NCBI GenBank assembly: GCA_905221605.1
Contig: CAJNDS010002265.1
Span: 186,001-250,000, forward strand
Direction: 5' to 3'
Length of the DNA: 64,000 nt
Source of the DNA: Symbiodinium natans
Taxonomy: Eukaryota; Sar; Dinophyceae; Suessiales; Symbiodiniaceae
Position numbers and translations under genes: made by a program. The notes under the pieces were generated by a model, which was not told the DNA's origin, did no database searches, and saw nothing but the letters and a program-made list of their open reading frames with translations. Of this stretch, positions 13,000-26,800 are shown in pieces (the stretch's first letter is position 1; every line of letters begins with the position of its first letter).

Positions 13000-15080
13000 G
13001 ACCGTCAGGGGATGCAAGGAAACCTGAACCCAAAACTCTAATAGGCTTTAGGGTTTCTTTAGGGAGCACCCCCACCCACACGTCACAGGAGTGTTATCCC
13101 AAAAACCCTGCGAAACTCGACCAGGGACTCATGCAGAGTCGTCTGCCACCTGTCTGCGCTCGGCCGTTGCATGGCATGGGCCCAGAGGAGTTGCGTCGTT
13201 GAAGGCTCGTGGCTTCAAGGGCTTTGCGATCCCGGTGCTCGGGGCGGATCTAGGGTTTTCATGGGGGTCAGGGTTCGGAGACGTTGCGGCTCGCGCGGCG
13301 TCTTGCTTGGTTTGAGGTTCAGGGCCCAGGGGCAAGTATGCCTCCCAATAAGAACGCTGCGCCGCTGCTTGCCGCTCGCAGGTCGAGCCCTCAATCACAA
13401 ATCCAAAATCACTGAGCACACCAAACATCCGACCCTGCAGGTTCGACTCTTTGATGCACAAAGCCCACTTTGCATCAACGCTAGAGGTTTCGGGATTCGA
13501 GGCTTGCTGCTCGACTCGTATATGCGCCATGGACCTCTACGGATAGGTTGAGTCAGGCCTTGCTTGTAATTGGTACATTATGTGCTGTGAATGTAAGCAG
13601 TTCTTTCGGAGCGTGCGCTCCATAACATACGACAATCAAGAGTTGATTTCGCCACAACATACAAAATCAAAACATCTCATTGTTGAGTTGCAAAAACAGA
13701 ACCGCATGAAGCTAAGGTCAGATCCTTTGTGACCGGCAACCACCTTGGTCGAGTTATCGAGTTAGGCCCTAAGGGTTCTGAGTTTGAGGAGTTTAGGGCA
13801 TAGATGGCATACAGGCTTCGATGAGGCAACCTAGGGGTGTTTGTAAGTTGGCCTGTGCCTTTGCAAACCTGTCCTGCTGCCATGTGCAAAAGGCCAGTAT
13901 GCACGAGAAACCTGAAACCCTAAACACATTGCCGGATTGCCGGAGCTACGGCCCTGTCTCATTGCTGCCCATGCTGGATCCCTCCGTTATAGGGGATTTT
14001 GTTTCAATTAAGCCCTTTGCAAGACCCCCTGACACCCCAAACTGAGATCCCAGGTCCTTAAGTCCTGCCCTCAAAGCATATCAGTCCCTGAGTCGGCGGC
14101 CAGCTTCCCCTGCGCTCCAGCGTTGTGGGGCTGGGGTTTACTCTTTCAGGCTGATGAACTCCGGCTGGCCGGCAGGGCTGATGCAAGTTTGCCAAGGGCT
14201 TGGAGTGCAGGCAGAGGTTTGGCAATTGCCCAGACTCCCCCTACGGGAAACCTTAAAGACTCCATATTGCAGCGGAAGGTATTAAATTACATCGATGCAA
14301 ATTCCGAAGCCTTGTGCTGTCGCTATGAACTATGTGGCTGAACACAAACATTCCACGATGTCCACTTTTATGATTCGACTACACCAGGTTGCTTTCCGAA
14401 ATCCCAGGCGCAATTCTACCCTCAACCCACCGAGAGTCTAAGTCGAAAGCCTGTGGTCCCACAGTAGCTGCTTCTGGCCGGCAGCCCTGGCCAGGCCCGA
14501 CTCAGCCCTAACTCCAACAGACTTACCTGAACAAGGGTTTCGAGGGTCGAGCTTCCAATTGTAGGTTTTGGGATGCATTTGCGGGAGGGGTGTTTGGCTT
14601 CGATCAATGACGGTTAGGGAGCTGCTAAAAGCCCTGGGGGGGGGGGGGGGGGGGCGTTACCGTGTATCTCTTGTTCTTGCACGTTGATCATGTGCGGGTG
14701 CGCTTGCATCTACGACGGAGGCTCCGCAACGGGTTGATGTCACAGTATTCGTCCGCAAGTTGCCACAGATGGCAAACCTCAAGCACAAATCCGCAGCTGC
14801 ATTGCGTCGCCGCGTTGCGGTGCTTCGATTGCACACTATACCCCCACAACCCCTCTACATACCTTGAACCCTAAACTGCACACGCCCCAGTTCAAATTTG
14901 ACACGAAGCCGCAAGAGATATGACCATTGGACCATCGCCTTATTTTGCGCGCGCATGTAACTTGAAACGATAGGGGCAGGGGCACCTATCGACTGTTAAT
15001 TGCTCCTGCCCTAGCCTCCTGATGCAAAAGAACAACAATTCCCAAACAAAGCTCCACTCAAAAGAAATCTTGGCTGGTGA
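13000..15080. other. No supported gene; long G tract inside
   Basis: I see short open frames on both strands but no motif and no convincing exon series. The only distinct structure is the G run at 14636-14654. Confidence 0.4.
14636..14654 (+). repeat. Poly-G tract (19 G)
   Basis: An uninterrupted run of 19 G. Comparable tracts lie near 46675, 49414 and 63897. Exact lengths of such runs are often unreliable in assemblies. Confidence 0.9.
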
Positions 15081-15113
15081 AATCCCTAAACCTTGGGTTC
15101 GGCCGGTCCACAC

Positions 15114-15184
15114 TAACAGTCACCACCAGCAGACCCACAAATAAAAGCACCCGGTAAATGCCAAAAAATTGACTGAGATTCCTG
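15114..15184 (+). repeat. Subterminal direct repeat, left copy (inside the transposon)
   Basis: About 70 bp beginning TAACAGTCACCACCAGCAG and ending near GATTCCTG recur at 15362-15431 in the same orientation with few differences. The two copies flank the minisatellite. The start overlaps the left terminal inverted repeat. Confidence 0.85.
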
Positions 15185-15357
15185 CTATTCCTGGTGCTAT
15201 TCCTGGTGCTATTTCTGGTGCATTTTTTTGTGCTATTCCTGGTGCTATTTCTGGTGCTATGTTTTGTGCTATTCCTGGCGCTATTTCTGGTGCTATTTTT
15301 TGTGCCATTGTTTGTGCTATTTCTGGTGCTATTTCTGGTGCTGTTGCTGGTGCTATG
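15181..15357 (+). repeat. 12-bp-unit minisatellite with 36-bp higher-order period
   Basis: About 14 units of the pattern GGTGCTATTYCT follow each other. Every third unit tends to begin TGTGC and end with T-rich bases, giving a 36-bp super-period. Because 12 is a multiple of three, the array is open in several frames and encodes repeated Ala-Ile-Pro/Ser-Gly in one of them. The open frame is a by-product, not a gene. Confidence 0.88.
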
Positions 15358-15361
15358 TGAC

Positions 15362-15431
15362 TAACAGTCACCACCAGCAGACCCACAAAAAGAAGCACCC
15401 GGTAAATGCTAAAATTGACTGGGATTCCTGG
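15362..15431 (+). repeat. Subterminal direct repeat, right copy (inside the transposon)
   Basis: Second copy of the 15114-15184 sequence. It is followed by one more minisatellite-like unit and then a unique stretch before the right terminal inverted repeat. Confidence 0.85.
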
Positions 15432-17822
15432 TGCTATTTTTGGCCTGTGTGTTATAAGGCCACGGCGTTATTTGACTGTTAGTGTGGACCGGCCGAACCC
15501 AACCTAAACCGCGAAAGCCAGCGGTGGAAGCAAAGTCGAACCCCAGAGACATCAATCAGGAATCGTTTCAAGGACCTGCGGCAGTACCACTGGCAGCTCG
15601 CATGCAGCCGCAATCGGCCTTTTCACGGTTCCAGCAGGTTGTTGTTTTGCATTGAAGCATCATTTGGGCTATACTGATTTTTGCACAGGGCATGTACCAG
15701 GCTGCGTGGCAACAGAGGGGTCGAGAGTGTTGACTCTGCGTCTTTGAGTCTTTGCCTCTGTAAAACCTGCTAGCCTGTCACGCTAAGCCCCAACTTGAAA
15801 GCCTCAAAGCCGTGCCTCACAAATGCCAGGCCCAGCCCAGCGATGTGCCAGGGCCCACCTGGGCAAACTCTGGGAAGGGGTTGAAGAGTTGTAGCAACAT
15901 TTATAGAATATTTATAGAACATGCAAAGTACATTTATAGCCACCAGACCCAGCAGCACCCGTGTCATCCCAAGTCCTTTCGCAATGTTGCCTTGTATTCC
16001 CAGGGCGGCAAGGCCATCGTGCACTAAAGTATAGCAACGCTGGTTGATGTGATTGATGTGGCAAGTAGCCTGAGATGCGTCCCAAATAGAATGTCAATGT
16101 CAAGAAGCTCCGCCCTGCGAACTTGAAACCTCAATCCCTCACCGTGAGCGGTCGAAAAAAAAACACCTGTTTGGACATTGTTGGATGGTTGAAGCCTCCC
16201 CACGAGCGTCAACATGTGCATGGCTCACTTCATGGGAGTTTCAACTAGGCCCTAGGCCACATGGCCACACCACCACAGCCGGGGAAGCACAGCTTTCTTA
16301 ACATTCAGAGCAAAACCCAAGGCTCAAGCGCAAACAAGCATTACCACATTCCTAGCACCCCAAGGTCGCTGAATTGACAAGGCCTGTCAGCTCTTGAGCT
16401 GCCCCTTCTTCCCCCCCCCACCTAAGCAAGAAGTCATCCAGGAATCCCGGCATCTCATCTTACCTGTTGTAGAGAGGCAAGGTTGATAGACTCCGCATCT
16501 TGTTTGTTGTTGGCCGCGTTGGGATTTGGTGTGCACACTCTCCGATACACAACTTGGGGCTTCGATTGTCAGATATGCGTGCTTGAAGGATCCTGAGTAA
16601 TCTCAGCCTTCAATCAGAGGCAGCAAAGGCGAAACCCTAACCATGCAAACTCTTCTGAGACATGCGCACAGACATGTTTGCCCGACAATGGCAGGGAATC
16701 CATGTAACATGTAGCCGTGCAGCCATCCCTTGACGGAAGTCTAGCCTCAACCTCGTGGGTTCTTTTCCACGGGAGTCGCGGCATTTTTCCTCGTTCCATG
16801 CAAGCCTGCGCTTGCCAGCTCCCAGCACGGCCCGGCCTCCCTCCAGCCCCTGCTTCTAACTCTCAACTCCAGTTTCCCTTAAGGTACACTTCGCTCAACA
16901 GGTTTGACCTTGGGTTGCTGGATTCCAGGTTTGGGGTGAAGCTCTCGGATTTTCAGCTTTGAGATTTCGGGCTTCAGGGTGCGGCCCTGTGTTTCGTTTT
17001 AGGTACTAAAACGCCCCTAAAACTGCAACCCGCGAGATTTGTGGCAGCTGACTTGCTTCAGCGATCTTGGGTAGAACCCTGAAGAAATCGAGGGTCGAGC
17101 AGTTTTGATGCAACTGTGCGTTTGTCAGTGCTGTCAGTGCTGAAGCTTGAAGTTCTCTAGTCCTGGCCCACATCTTCAGTTTGCACTAGGTGCCTGAGGG
17201 AATGCAGCCTGCAGCACGCCCTCTGACCTCTTTCTGTAGATGGTCGGGAGACCTTGCTTAAACCATTTGGAGGAGCATCTGCAAAGCTGTAGTTCTGCAA
17301 AGCATGAGTGCTGACATGCCTGACATCAAATCACCAACAACATATGCATCATATACACTTACCCAAGAACAAAGCGTAACTCGAGAAACAGTTGGCAAAC
17401 TACAGCTTTGGGAAGCGCCCTCCGATGTCCGGAAAAAACGGAGAGTAAGAGGCTCACGCCTCCACTGTGAAAATTGAAAACCCTAAAGCACCTTGGCTGC
17501 AGGCCGTCGAAGGGTTCAGAGTAAGTAAGGCGCACGCGACAGCCAGCTTGGCCATGACTGTTCTGCTTAAAACCTTAAAACCTCAAAATTTATCAATCCC
17601 TGCACCTGGAGGGGATGGAGGTTTGAGGAGCAGTTTCCAAGTTCGGATGACTGAATGTTGAGTTGACTGAATAAAGACGCAGAAGCAGGCTCAGGCTCTA
17701 CACTTGGGGCCTAGCCTCCGAATCCTGAAATCTACGAGCCCAAGCCTGCCTAAAACAATAAACACAGAACCATTGGTCCATGAGCCCTTCATCCAGGAGG
17801 CCATGCGCACTAGCGCAAAGTC

Positions 17823-20800
17823 TCAGTAGACTTCCACATGATAGCGGTCCGCCTTCGAGGCTTCAGGCTGAAGGGTTAGGCATCTTTCCACACGGGTTTT
17901 AGGGTCTAGGGCTTGAGTTTGCTTGGGGGTTTGGAGGCCAAGCTGCGAGATCTCTGTCTGCCTCTACAGATGCTTGAGGCCACATGTACTCTTGCGCGAA
18001 AAACAAGTCAAGCCTTTGTCGTCACAACTTCGGCTGCTGATGCAACTGACGATACGCTGCCCCCCTCCTTCCTTCCGGGGATGTAGCCCGGAAATTTCGG
18101 CTTCGCTTAGAATGTTGCGATTGTGCTGGAAGTAGCGAATGAGGTCGTGATGTGAGTGGATCCGAGTGCGTGCAGGTCGCATTGGGAGCGTCCAGGGGGA
18201 TCTACGGCGCACAAAGAACTTTAAACCATCCTAAACGATGGCCCCGCCTTCTTCATGGCCTTTGCGAATTCCGCCCAGTCCTCTGCAGGGGTCAGAAAAT
18301 CAGAAGTTCGGTTTGGGGAATCAAAGTTCAGTAATTTTGGGATGTCACCCTCAAGCTGCGCTGAATGTATGCAAGCCCTCAAGAAGGGTTCGATTGCGAG
18401 CCGAAGATGTGAATAAGCGTCAAAGACTCCGCGCAAGACATAGCGATGAAACAACGGCATGGAGAATGGATGGAGGCCAATGGAGGCCCTTTCATACACC
18501 CTAGACCACAACCAGAAACACCTCAACATAAACCTCAAACATGCCAAAACGTGGGACTCCTTGCCATTCTTCTCAGCAATGGGGCCGAAGCACTCGGCCA
18601 TGCCACTCTCCATGCCTCTCCATAGCTCCGCTTTGCACGTTGCCGAACCCTAAAAACACAGAGCCTCCACGCACTAAGCCCAAAACATTCCCGAAGCCCC
18701 AAGCACCTGAAACCTATAGATACTGTACACCCCGAAACCTGTGAATGTCATATTCAGGGACATCCTCTTTTAGGCGCTGGTCTTACCCCAGCGCGAGCTC
18801 ATTTCCAGAGCGTACATATAGGACAAAGAACTTCGCACTGCTTTTGACCCCCGCCCTCCCCCCCCGGTCTCGTTGTCCCTTCTTGCAAAGACGATGCTTG
18901 CTTGATGGATGGGTCAGGAAGGGGCACCCCGATTTGCAAAGGAGCTCCTCCTGATGGTACGAGCGCTTTGAAGCAAGGCTGCCCCGTTTGCCAGCACAAT
19001 GTCGCATGATGGATCTGCAAACGATGCATATGGGCTTTGAATGAATGTCTGTTGATGGCACATGCCCCACAAGTCATATCTCCGAAGACAAGCTTTCTTC
19101 GGTACTATTACGAAGCTATCGCAGGCTTAGAAGGCTTGTTTTGAAGGAATGCTTCTTTGACGGCAAGACATTCCTTGGAGCAAGTTTGCAAGGCAAGGGG
19201 TTGGAGGGGGGGGGGGGACCATGGGACTGGGCGGCCAGCAAAAAAAGAGAGAAGTAGCAGACAAATATGAAACACACGCCCTCCTTCCAATCCAATTCCC
19301 AAAATGAGCACGCATTCGCTTACTTCAGCACTCTAAAGCCAGGAACTTGCCATGCGGCTATTGCAAGGCGGGGAGGGGGTCAGGAGAGAGGAGCCAATTT
19401 CAACGGGCGACATCTCGCCAGCAGTCTCTTCGTGCGAATTCAAAGGCTCACCAAGCAAAGATGCCAAGATGTTAGTCTTCTCAGGTGGCACACTGGTGAC
19501 TTCGCCTTAAGCTCAGCAACGTGTGCACCGTGCCTTTCAAGCCACACATGTAGACATGGGTCTTCTCGCTCTGCATGAGCTCCCACAGCTCTTCCTTCAC
19601 CGTCTCGGGTGCAGGGTGCCAAGACTACTGAAGTATTGAAGAGCGGTGTTGATTCTTGTCGTTCAGCAGCCGGAGAGGCTCCTAGTACTAGCCTAGAAGC
19701 CGATGGAAGATGAGTTCGGGCACCCTTTCGCACGCACACAAAAGAAATTATGGTAACGACCCAATTTGAGGCCATACCTGCCATACCTGTTCTCCATGGC
19801 TTCCACCATGCCTTTGCCTTTGGACGCGAGTATCCATAGAGGAACCCCGAAGCAGCTTCTCGGTGCGAGCATGGGGATCCTCTGGCTTATCCGAACCCGA
19901 GGCGCGAGTAAGGGACTGCCGTAGAGATTTAAAACCCTTGGGAAACAGATTGAATAGATGTAGGGCTGTAAAAACAAATACCTTTCCTGGTTCCTCATGC
20001 AGCCGGGGCTCGGCATACTCAGCCATCTTTGTCTGAATGTACCTGGACGGCTCCAAGGGGTAGAACTGATCTGTCAGTTCGCGGTCTAAAGGTGGGCCTA
20101 TTTGCTCTCCTAACGTCGTTGGTGCCATTCATTTTTTGTTCTTGGCGACACTTCCCTGACTGCAGATGCTGCAAATCATAGCATTTTGGGCGATTAACAG
20201 GCTCAAACTCAAACATGCTGCAGAACAGAGCATTTCTGACTGTTTCAAGGCTCGAAACGCTGCAAAATGCCGCATTCCTGTCAGTTTGCAGTTCCACGTG
20301 CTGCGAAATACTGTCTACACTTCCGGCCGTTGTGGTTCGTTTTCGTATTCCTCCCATAGGAGGGGACCTCACTCCTCTGGATTCCAGATGCCGCTGTGTG
20401 CATTCGTGCCTTGAGCCAGTCTGGAGCCACGTCAGCATCATGTCAAAATAAGCAGTGTAGGGCTCAAATTGGGCTCAGTGGGGTCAGATTCATTCAACAG
20501 GAAGACCGGGGGACATGAGGGGACCTGGAACCCACAGCCCTGGACGAGGTGAAACTCCTTCCAGTACAACTCTAAAGCCCTTGAACACAGAGCGTTGCAT
20601 CCCCAGACTCCACAGGAGATGAGATTCAGCCCGGCATCTGATGCCGTTAACCCCCTGGACCCTTAGGCCCTTAGGCATGGTTGCAACAAGTGCAGTGTGG
20701 GCTACATCTTCTGACCCTCGGCGTTCTTCTCCTCACGGCTGATTGCGTAGTCGTAGCCTCAGGGCTTGTCGGATTGGATTTAGGGGAATGCCTACCCAGC

Positions 20801-23800
20801 CCCAGTGTTGAGCCCTTTTCCGGAACCGGCCAAAAAAAACAAAGCTACCCCAGAGTGATCTTGCCTTAGGCTTTGAGGCTTGTTCGGGACGCAGGTGCAA
20901 AACTGTCAAGGACAGGTGGGCGGCGGAAGTTGTCGGGGTACTTCTCCTTGTAGACCTTGTGCTCCTGGGCTGCTTAGCGTTGAGGGCAATGCAGGCCAAG
21001 TTTGCTGGTGAGCATGTGGGCCGCATGTGGGCCGACGTTTCAATACGTCACAGAACCATGCAAGGCTTCTTATTTTGTTGACCCCTATCCCCATTAAAGG
21101 CTCGTAGCTGTGAACATTCTTCCCCGAACAAGATTGCAAGAGCGAAGGATATGGGTGCTTTACAACGACGACGACAACAACGACAACGACAAGTGATTGA
21201 ACGCTGAGTGTAGAGGGACTTCCCCTTGCCTACCTTTTTTGAATTTGGGTTTGACGGAGGCCCAAGTGTTATACAATGCGAAAGCCAGCCATTATTATCT
21301 CCGGCATCGAGTTTTTGATGTGATTTGGACATGCACTCACGAACAGATGTGCAACTTGCGCAACCCTCTACGCTGCCGCAGTTCGTGACTCGCATGGCCC
21401 TTCAAAGCCACGGTGCGTCATCGTAGAGCAGCGATTTGGAGTACGGAACACCTGGGCATACTCCTCAAACCCCCAAGCCCTCAGGCCGACGCCAAAAGCT
21501 GGCACTGCGCCCCTCTCCTTCAATCTTCCCCCCTCACCCACTCGCATCTAGCATCAAATGACAAAGACCAGGTGCCCATGAAGAGCCACGCCAGTCCCTT
21601 GAAGTGGCGGCTGCCCTCGGCACAGAGGGTGGAAGTCGGAGATTCTTGAGGTCTGGGCTTGAGGATGTTTTGGGTTTTGCAAGGGCTTTGGGGTTTGGGG
21701 ATTCTGCGTCAAGCACAGTCGGATCCTGTTTACATCAATCTCCAAAGGCGTTTGCGAGGCAGGAAAGGTATGGGGTTTTGGGATTGCGGTGCTTTGGTGC
21801 TTGAAGCTTGGGGCTCATCCCACTGCTTGTTGCCGCTGCTGTTACGTTGTCCAAAATCCACCAAAACCATGAACCCTCAAGATCTCGCAAGCTCGAAGCC
21901 ACAAACAGCTGACCCTCAACGCCCATCTTGAGCCCTGAGCATCCTTGAGTATTGTTTCAGGGCTTCCTGCTGGTCCTGTGGCGCCCCTAGACCTCTGGGT
22001 CAGAAAGGTAGCGCCGAAATGAACGACAGAAGACAGTAGAAGATATCGACATCTACTACGTCCACCTCGTTGCGGCGGAAATTTGGGCGTAGCTTGCTAA
22101 AAACTGAAATTAAATGAGTCTTAAGTCTTAAAATATAATCGCAGGCCAAGCCGCCATGAATAACTATATGAAGGCCATAGGTCAATTCAATTGCATTCCA
22201 CTTGGTTGCCCACACAAAAACCATCCCGCGCAATCAGAACTCGCTAGGATCTGGCGCCGGACTCTTTTTGCATTCAAATTTAGATGCGTGCTCGTCACAT
22301 GTAACTTTCTTGCAATAAGTAGCACAAGTGGCAACACCTGGGTTTTAAAGCCCGAAAGGCTTGGGCGAACTCTACGCCGACTTTAGCGTGCACGAGGCAA
22401 ATCCGTCTGACAAATCAAGAGAGCTCGTGCCAGCAATGTATTGTTTCGAGCCTTTTCACAGCTTCCACTCCTCAGCTGATGTTCTTACACTTGTACTTGC
22501 CTCAGAAAACAGTTTCACTTCAAGGGTGAAAGAACCGGTCTCACTAAGCTCCAGAGCCCATCATCTCCAAAGTAAACCCCGAGCTTCAAACGCTGCCCGG
22601 ACGTGCAAGCGCAGGAATCCAAGACTCTGACGCCAAATCGGTTGCTCTGATCAAGGCAAGGCGCTTTCCCGAAGATGCCAGCCACGCGAGACTTGAGGCC
22701 CTCGTCTTTGACTGTTTAAGGCTGCTTAAGAGCTCACAGAGTAGCTTCGAATTGCAGGATTCAGGGTGCTGGGTTGAACTGGGTTCGGGGGCTGATGGGA
22801 CTGCATGCGGATGCAGAGCATGTAGATGCGGCATCCTAGTGGCAATTCATGTGTCAATGAGGGGCAACAGGCAGCAAGGCGCTTGAGCAAGGAGCTTGAT
22901 CAAATCCGCAGCCTGAAACTCTGAGTTATGGCAAGTGCCCAAACCCCACTTCCCGCCCTAAACTCTACAACCTCCAGCCCCAACATGTGTCGGAAGAAGC
23001 ATCACCACCCCTAGGACAAAAGCCCCCAGGAGCCCTCAACCTTCCCGACATTCTGCTCAGGTGCTTTTGCAGACCCAGCCTCTCACATCACCAGGGGGCG
23101 AGAGGTTCTCCAGGTTTTGGTGAGGGCATGCACGGTTTTAAGGCATGTATGTACCACACCTGCCCATGTTTCGAGAGCATCGCACCAGTTTATTTCGAAC
23201 ATCAAACAGGTGTACGATGTTGAAGCACGCATGGCTTCAGCAAGTCCAATTGGGTCATGGTCTCGTTGGGTCTGTAGGTTTGGGGCTTGGGGTGTAAGTT
23301 AGTGTTTAGGGTGTTGTGTTGATTCCTTACAGCTTGCTCTACAAAGAGGCTCGAAGAGGCAAAAACACTCTAAATAACGTTCATCATGTTTGTTGGCTTT
23401 ATTTCTTTTGTTCTCTCGGTTTTCTTTGTTGTGTCCTTCAAAGTCCAAGTCTTTCTGTTGTTTGCTTTTCATCCTGAATCGAATGAAAACTTATGTCCGT
23501 CAATTTGTGCTTTTCTTGAATTTGTTATGTATTGATTTTTCTGTCGTCCTTCCTTCTGTACATGTTGTGTCTGCGGGGGCAGGGGTGAGGGAGGCAGCTA
23601 CGCCCACTCATATGGCGACCATGCCGGGAACACTGGTATTTACACCGCGCGGTTTTGATTCTTTGTACAAAACACTAAAGGCTGCTGTTACCCACCTCTC
23701 CCCCCCTCCCCCCACGCCGAAGAAAGATCCTAAAACAACCACAAAGACCAAGAAACCTGACGAAGCAAGCCAAAAAGCTGAAGAAACGGTGCGCATGCCA

Positions 23801-26800
23801 AAGCATGAAAGCCATCGAAAAACCTTCGTCGCACCTCTCTGTGGCTCTTTGAGCCATTTCAGTGTTCCCGGGCCTTGTCATGGAACAACAGCCGCAAGTA
23901 GGATCGCATCGGGGCGATGCCGGTGCCTCGGAAACAGCAGAGAAAGGTCCACAACTTGACAATATGATCCATATGAGAACTGACTCTGATACAAACAACT
24001 AAAACCTTGCAGTTGTACTAAAACTTCGGGCTAGGAGCTATGCCTCATTGTCAAAACCCACAGAAGCACTGAAGACGTGGCCTACACCGGCTTAAGAGTC
24101 CATGAATTCCATGAACTCAGCTGGGCGACCTGTGGCCAGCATGATGATGTTGGCCTCAGGGTCTTCGGGCCTTGGTAGCAGGTTCCGAGTGGGGCACAGC
24201 CCCTGAATCAACCCGAAAGCAGCCTTTGGCAGAGGGTAGAGATGAGGGATCGCTGCGTCTGCTCGGTGCTGAAAACCCCAGAAAACCCCAAAGAGCACGC
24301 CTGCGACCCCAAACCCTCGAGGTAGGTTTTCCATCTCTGGCTTCCGATGTCCCGAGATGCCCCACAATGTGGCCATGTGGCGTGCGGATACCGACACATG
24401 GTGTAGCTGTAGCTTGTACGAGGCAACCCCATGAAACGCCAAACCCGAGCTTTTATGGCTCGAAGCCCTTCTTGCATCGGACGCAACCCAAAAGTCGATC
24501 CCAAGGTGCAGAAGCATCTCGGCTCCAGTCGGACCCGTGATGAGCACGTCGTCTCCTTGCAGAAATTTGCTGGGCTCGGATTGAACGTGAGAGAACCCCG
24601 CTAAAAGTGGGGACAGGCCTGGTGCTCTAGCTTGCGTGTGCAAACCACTTCTTATCGCAGCGTCAGGCACGCTTGTCTGAAGACTTTACGGTGCCACCTT
24701 ACAGAGTGCAGCGTGGCGACCTCATTACGGCACAGCAGCGGCTTCGCAGCATAGTTCTTGGGTTAAGAACTGCTACACACTGCTGCAAGGCTGGTGGATG
24801 GGCCTCAGAATCTCTGCGCGCAGGGGCGGGGAAGTCATGCACTGCCCTGGCACTGCCTCAACATGCCTTTCTGCCAAGAACATCTTCCCAATCGAGTTTG
24901 GGGATGTTTGGGGCTTAGGGTTCGTTGAACCCCGTTGGACCAGGACCATGCAAAAACCGAACTCAGCCATCCCTTTAAAATTAACAAAAGACATGCATAA
25001 TAAAACATCGAACGTTCAGACTATATCAGACTGCTTTGGAGCCGGTCCTGGTGACATGTCGCAGATGTGGTTGGAGCACACCCCGCGGTACACCTTCGCT
25101 TCTTGTTTTGGGTGAACCGTGGATTTGGTTGGGCGCTTTATTTACTTGTTCCCCATGCTTACGACCCACCTTCTAGCGAGACCGTGTTGTTCCTTTCTGG
25201 ATGCACAACTTCGAACTGGAAGCTCGGGTGAAGCTTTCGCCCACTCAGCTAAAGCTTCTGATTCTGGGAGGAAGTCCCATGAACTTAACACTCTCGAAAC
25301 CCTGGACAATGGAATGCCACCAACCTACACATGCGCCTGCAGCATGCCGTACCCCAAAGCCATTCAAAGAGCCAACAAAAAACAGAGGACCAAGCAGAAG
25401 TGTAGATATTGACGCTAAGCACCATGCTCAAGGTTGCCTATTTTACTACGCTGAAGCCATGTGTATTTTGGGGTATGGGTGCGCGGGGCAAGCGCCAACC
25501 TGGGCCCTGACCCGATGTGCCGCGGCAGCCGAGCCGATAGGCCAATCAGCCAATTGGCTTCTCGGCTTTTCGGCTTAGCGGCTGCACGGCAATAAATTTA
25601 CCACTGCACCCAAGAGTATGATACTGTGAGTGAAGCAATAACAATTCAGGTGCAGGGTTCGGCTAGCTCAAAGTTCAAAGATCGAAGATGCTCAGAACAG
25701 ACGGCTTTTGACTCGGATTGCTTCTCATTTCAGCAAAGGGCTTAGAGCGCTAGGACGCAACGGTCAAGGAGCTCCATGTACGAACATGAAGAGGCCTCGA
25801 AGCCCCTGAAGCCTCCAGGCCCAAAACCCGCACGGGGTCAAGGTCGAGTGGGCCTTGTTCTCTGGGAAGGCCGTCCCGGCTTTGTCCGGCTTGTCCTGCC
25901 CGAGTGCCGGAACTCTTGAACTCTCAAGCTTTGGGCACTTTCTCCGTGGAAGGCTTGAGGGTTTCTAGGTTTTGCTTTGAGTTTTTCTGTGCTGCGAGGT
26001 TTCTTGGCAGCCCGATCGGGCTCAATCGTGCTCATTTTGCAAGTTGCGAGATGTAAGACAAAACACATCAATCAAAGGCGACCCAAGACATCTAACACGC
26101 CCAACTAGCACCTGTGGGCCCACACAAGTTGGCCCACAAGCATACTAAACGAACCCAAGTCCAAATTGCACAAATTGGCCCATACAAGCCATACAGTTAT
26201 CACTGAGTTATCACGACAATCCGTACCTCGCCGACTTCGCGATTGGCGTAGTCGCCATCTAACTCGACCACACGCTTGACGCACCTTAGAGCATGGGGCT
26301 CGGGGTTGCACTTCGTGACGCCATACGCAAATTGAAAACTTTGCAATCCGCCAGTTCAACCGAAACATCTGCTCAGGGCCATAAACCCCCAGTCATTCCG
26401 GCAAAGGTTCTGCGGAGTCTAACTCCGCCTACAAAGAAGACCCAGATACGGTAGCGACTGCTGGGGGAAGAGCCTTTTTCGGAGATTACGAGGGCCTGCA
26501 CGCAGCTGGATTGCAAAGAGAAAGCGAGCTCTTGCGCAGAGTCTTCTTCGCAAACCAAGAAGACACAGTGGCATGTGGACAGTCCATGTGCTCAACGCCT
26601 TCCAGAGAGGGTCTCTACTGATTCGCTCCGAGATCAGGCTTATCGAAGCAGCCGCGAAGAAGCGAGAACTACACCAAATCCAGGACTGTCGGCCGCTCTT
26701 GGCATGCCAGCACGAGCAGCATCGCAAAGTGCTGTGTTCCGTGTGGGCTTTGACTGCAGCCAGTCCTAAGCATCGTAAGCTACCTCTACAGAAGAGGTCG

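Larger units (their letters stand above)
15085..15510. mobile_element. Non-autonomous DNA transposon (MITE-like) with 30-bp TIRs and 8-bp target duplication
   Basis: The element proper is 15093-15502 (410 bp). Its first 30 bases, starting TTGGGTTCGGCC and ending AACAGTCA, are the perfect reverse complement of its last 30. Directly outside lie two copies of CCTAAACC, at 15085-15092 and 15503-15510, forming an 8-bp target-site duplication. The interior has no transposase: it holds a subterminal direct duplication and a 12-bp-unit minisatellite. An 8-bp duplication is usual for hAT-type elements (family knowledge), but the terminal sequence is not one I can assign. The element sits in a telomere-like CCCTAAACC word. 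It must depend on an enzyme encoded elsewhere. Confidence 0.88.

Noticed and set aside
15120-15398. Ala-Ile-Pro-Gly repeat proteins on both strands
   Set aside because: Produced by the 12-bp minisatellite inside the transposon; no start context or conserved ends.
23390-23959. Plus-strand open frame of 189 codons with a hydrophobic start
   Set aside because: It covers an FNR exon antisense and an FNR intron. It has low-complexity Pro/Lys/Thr content and no motif.
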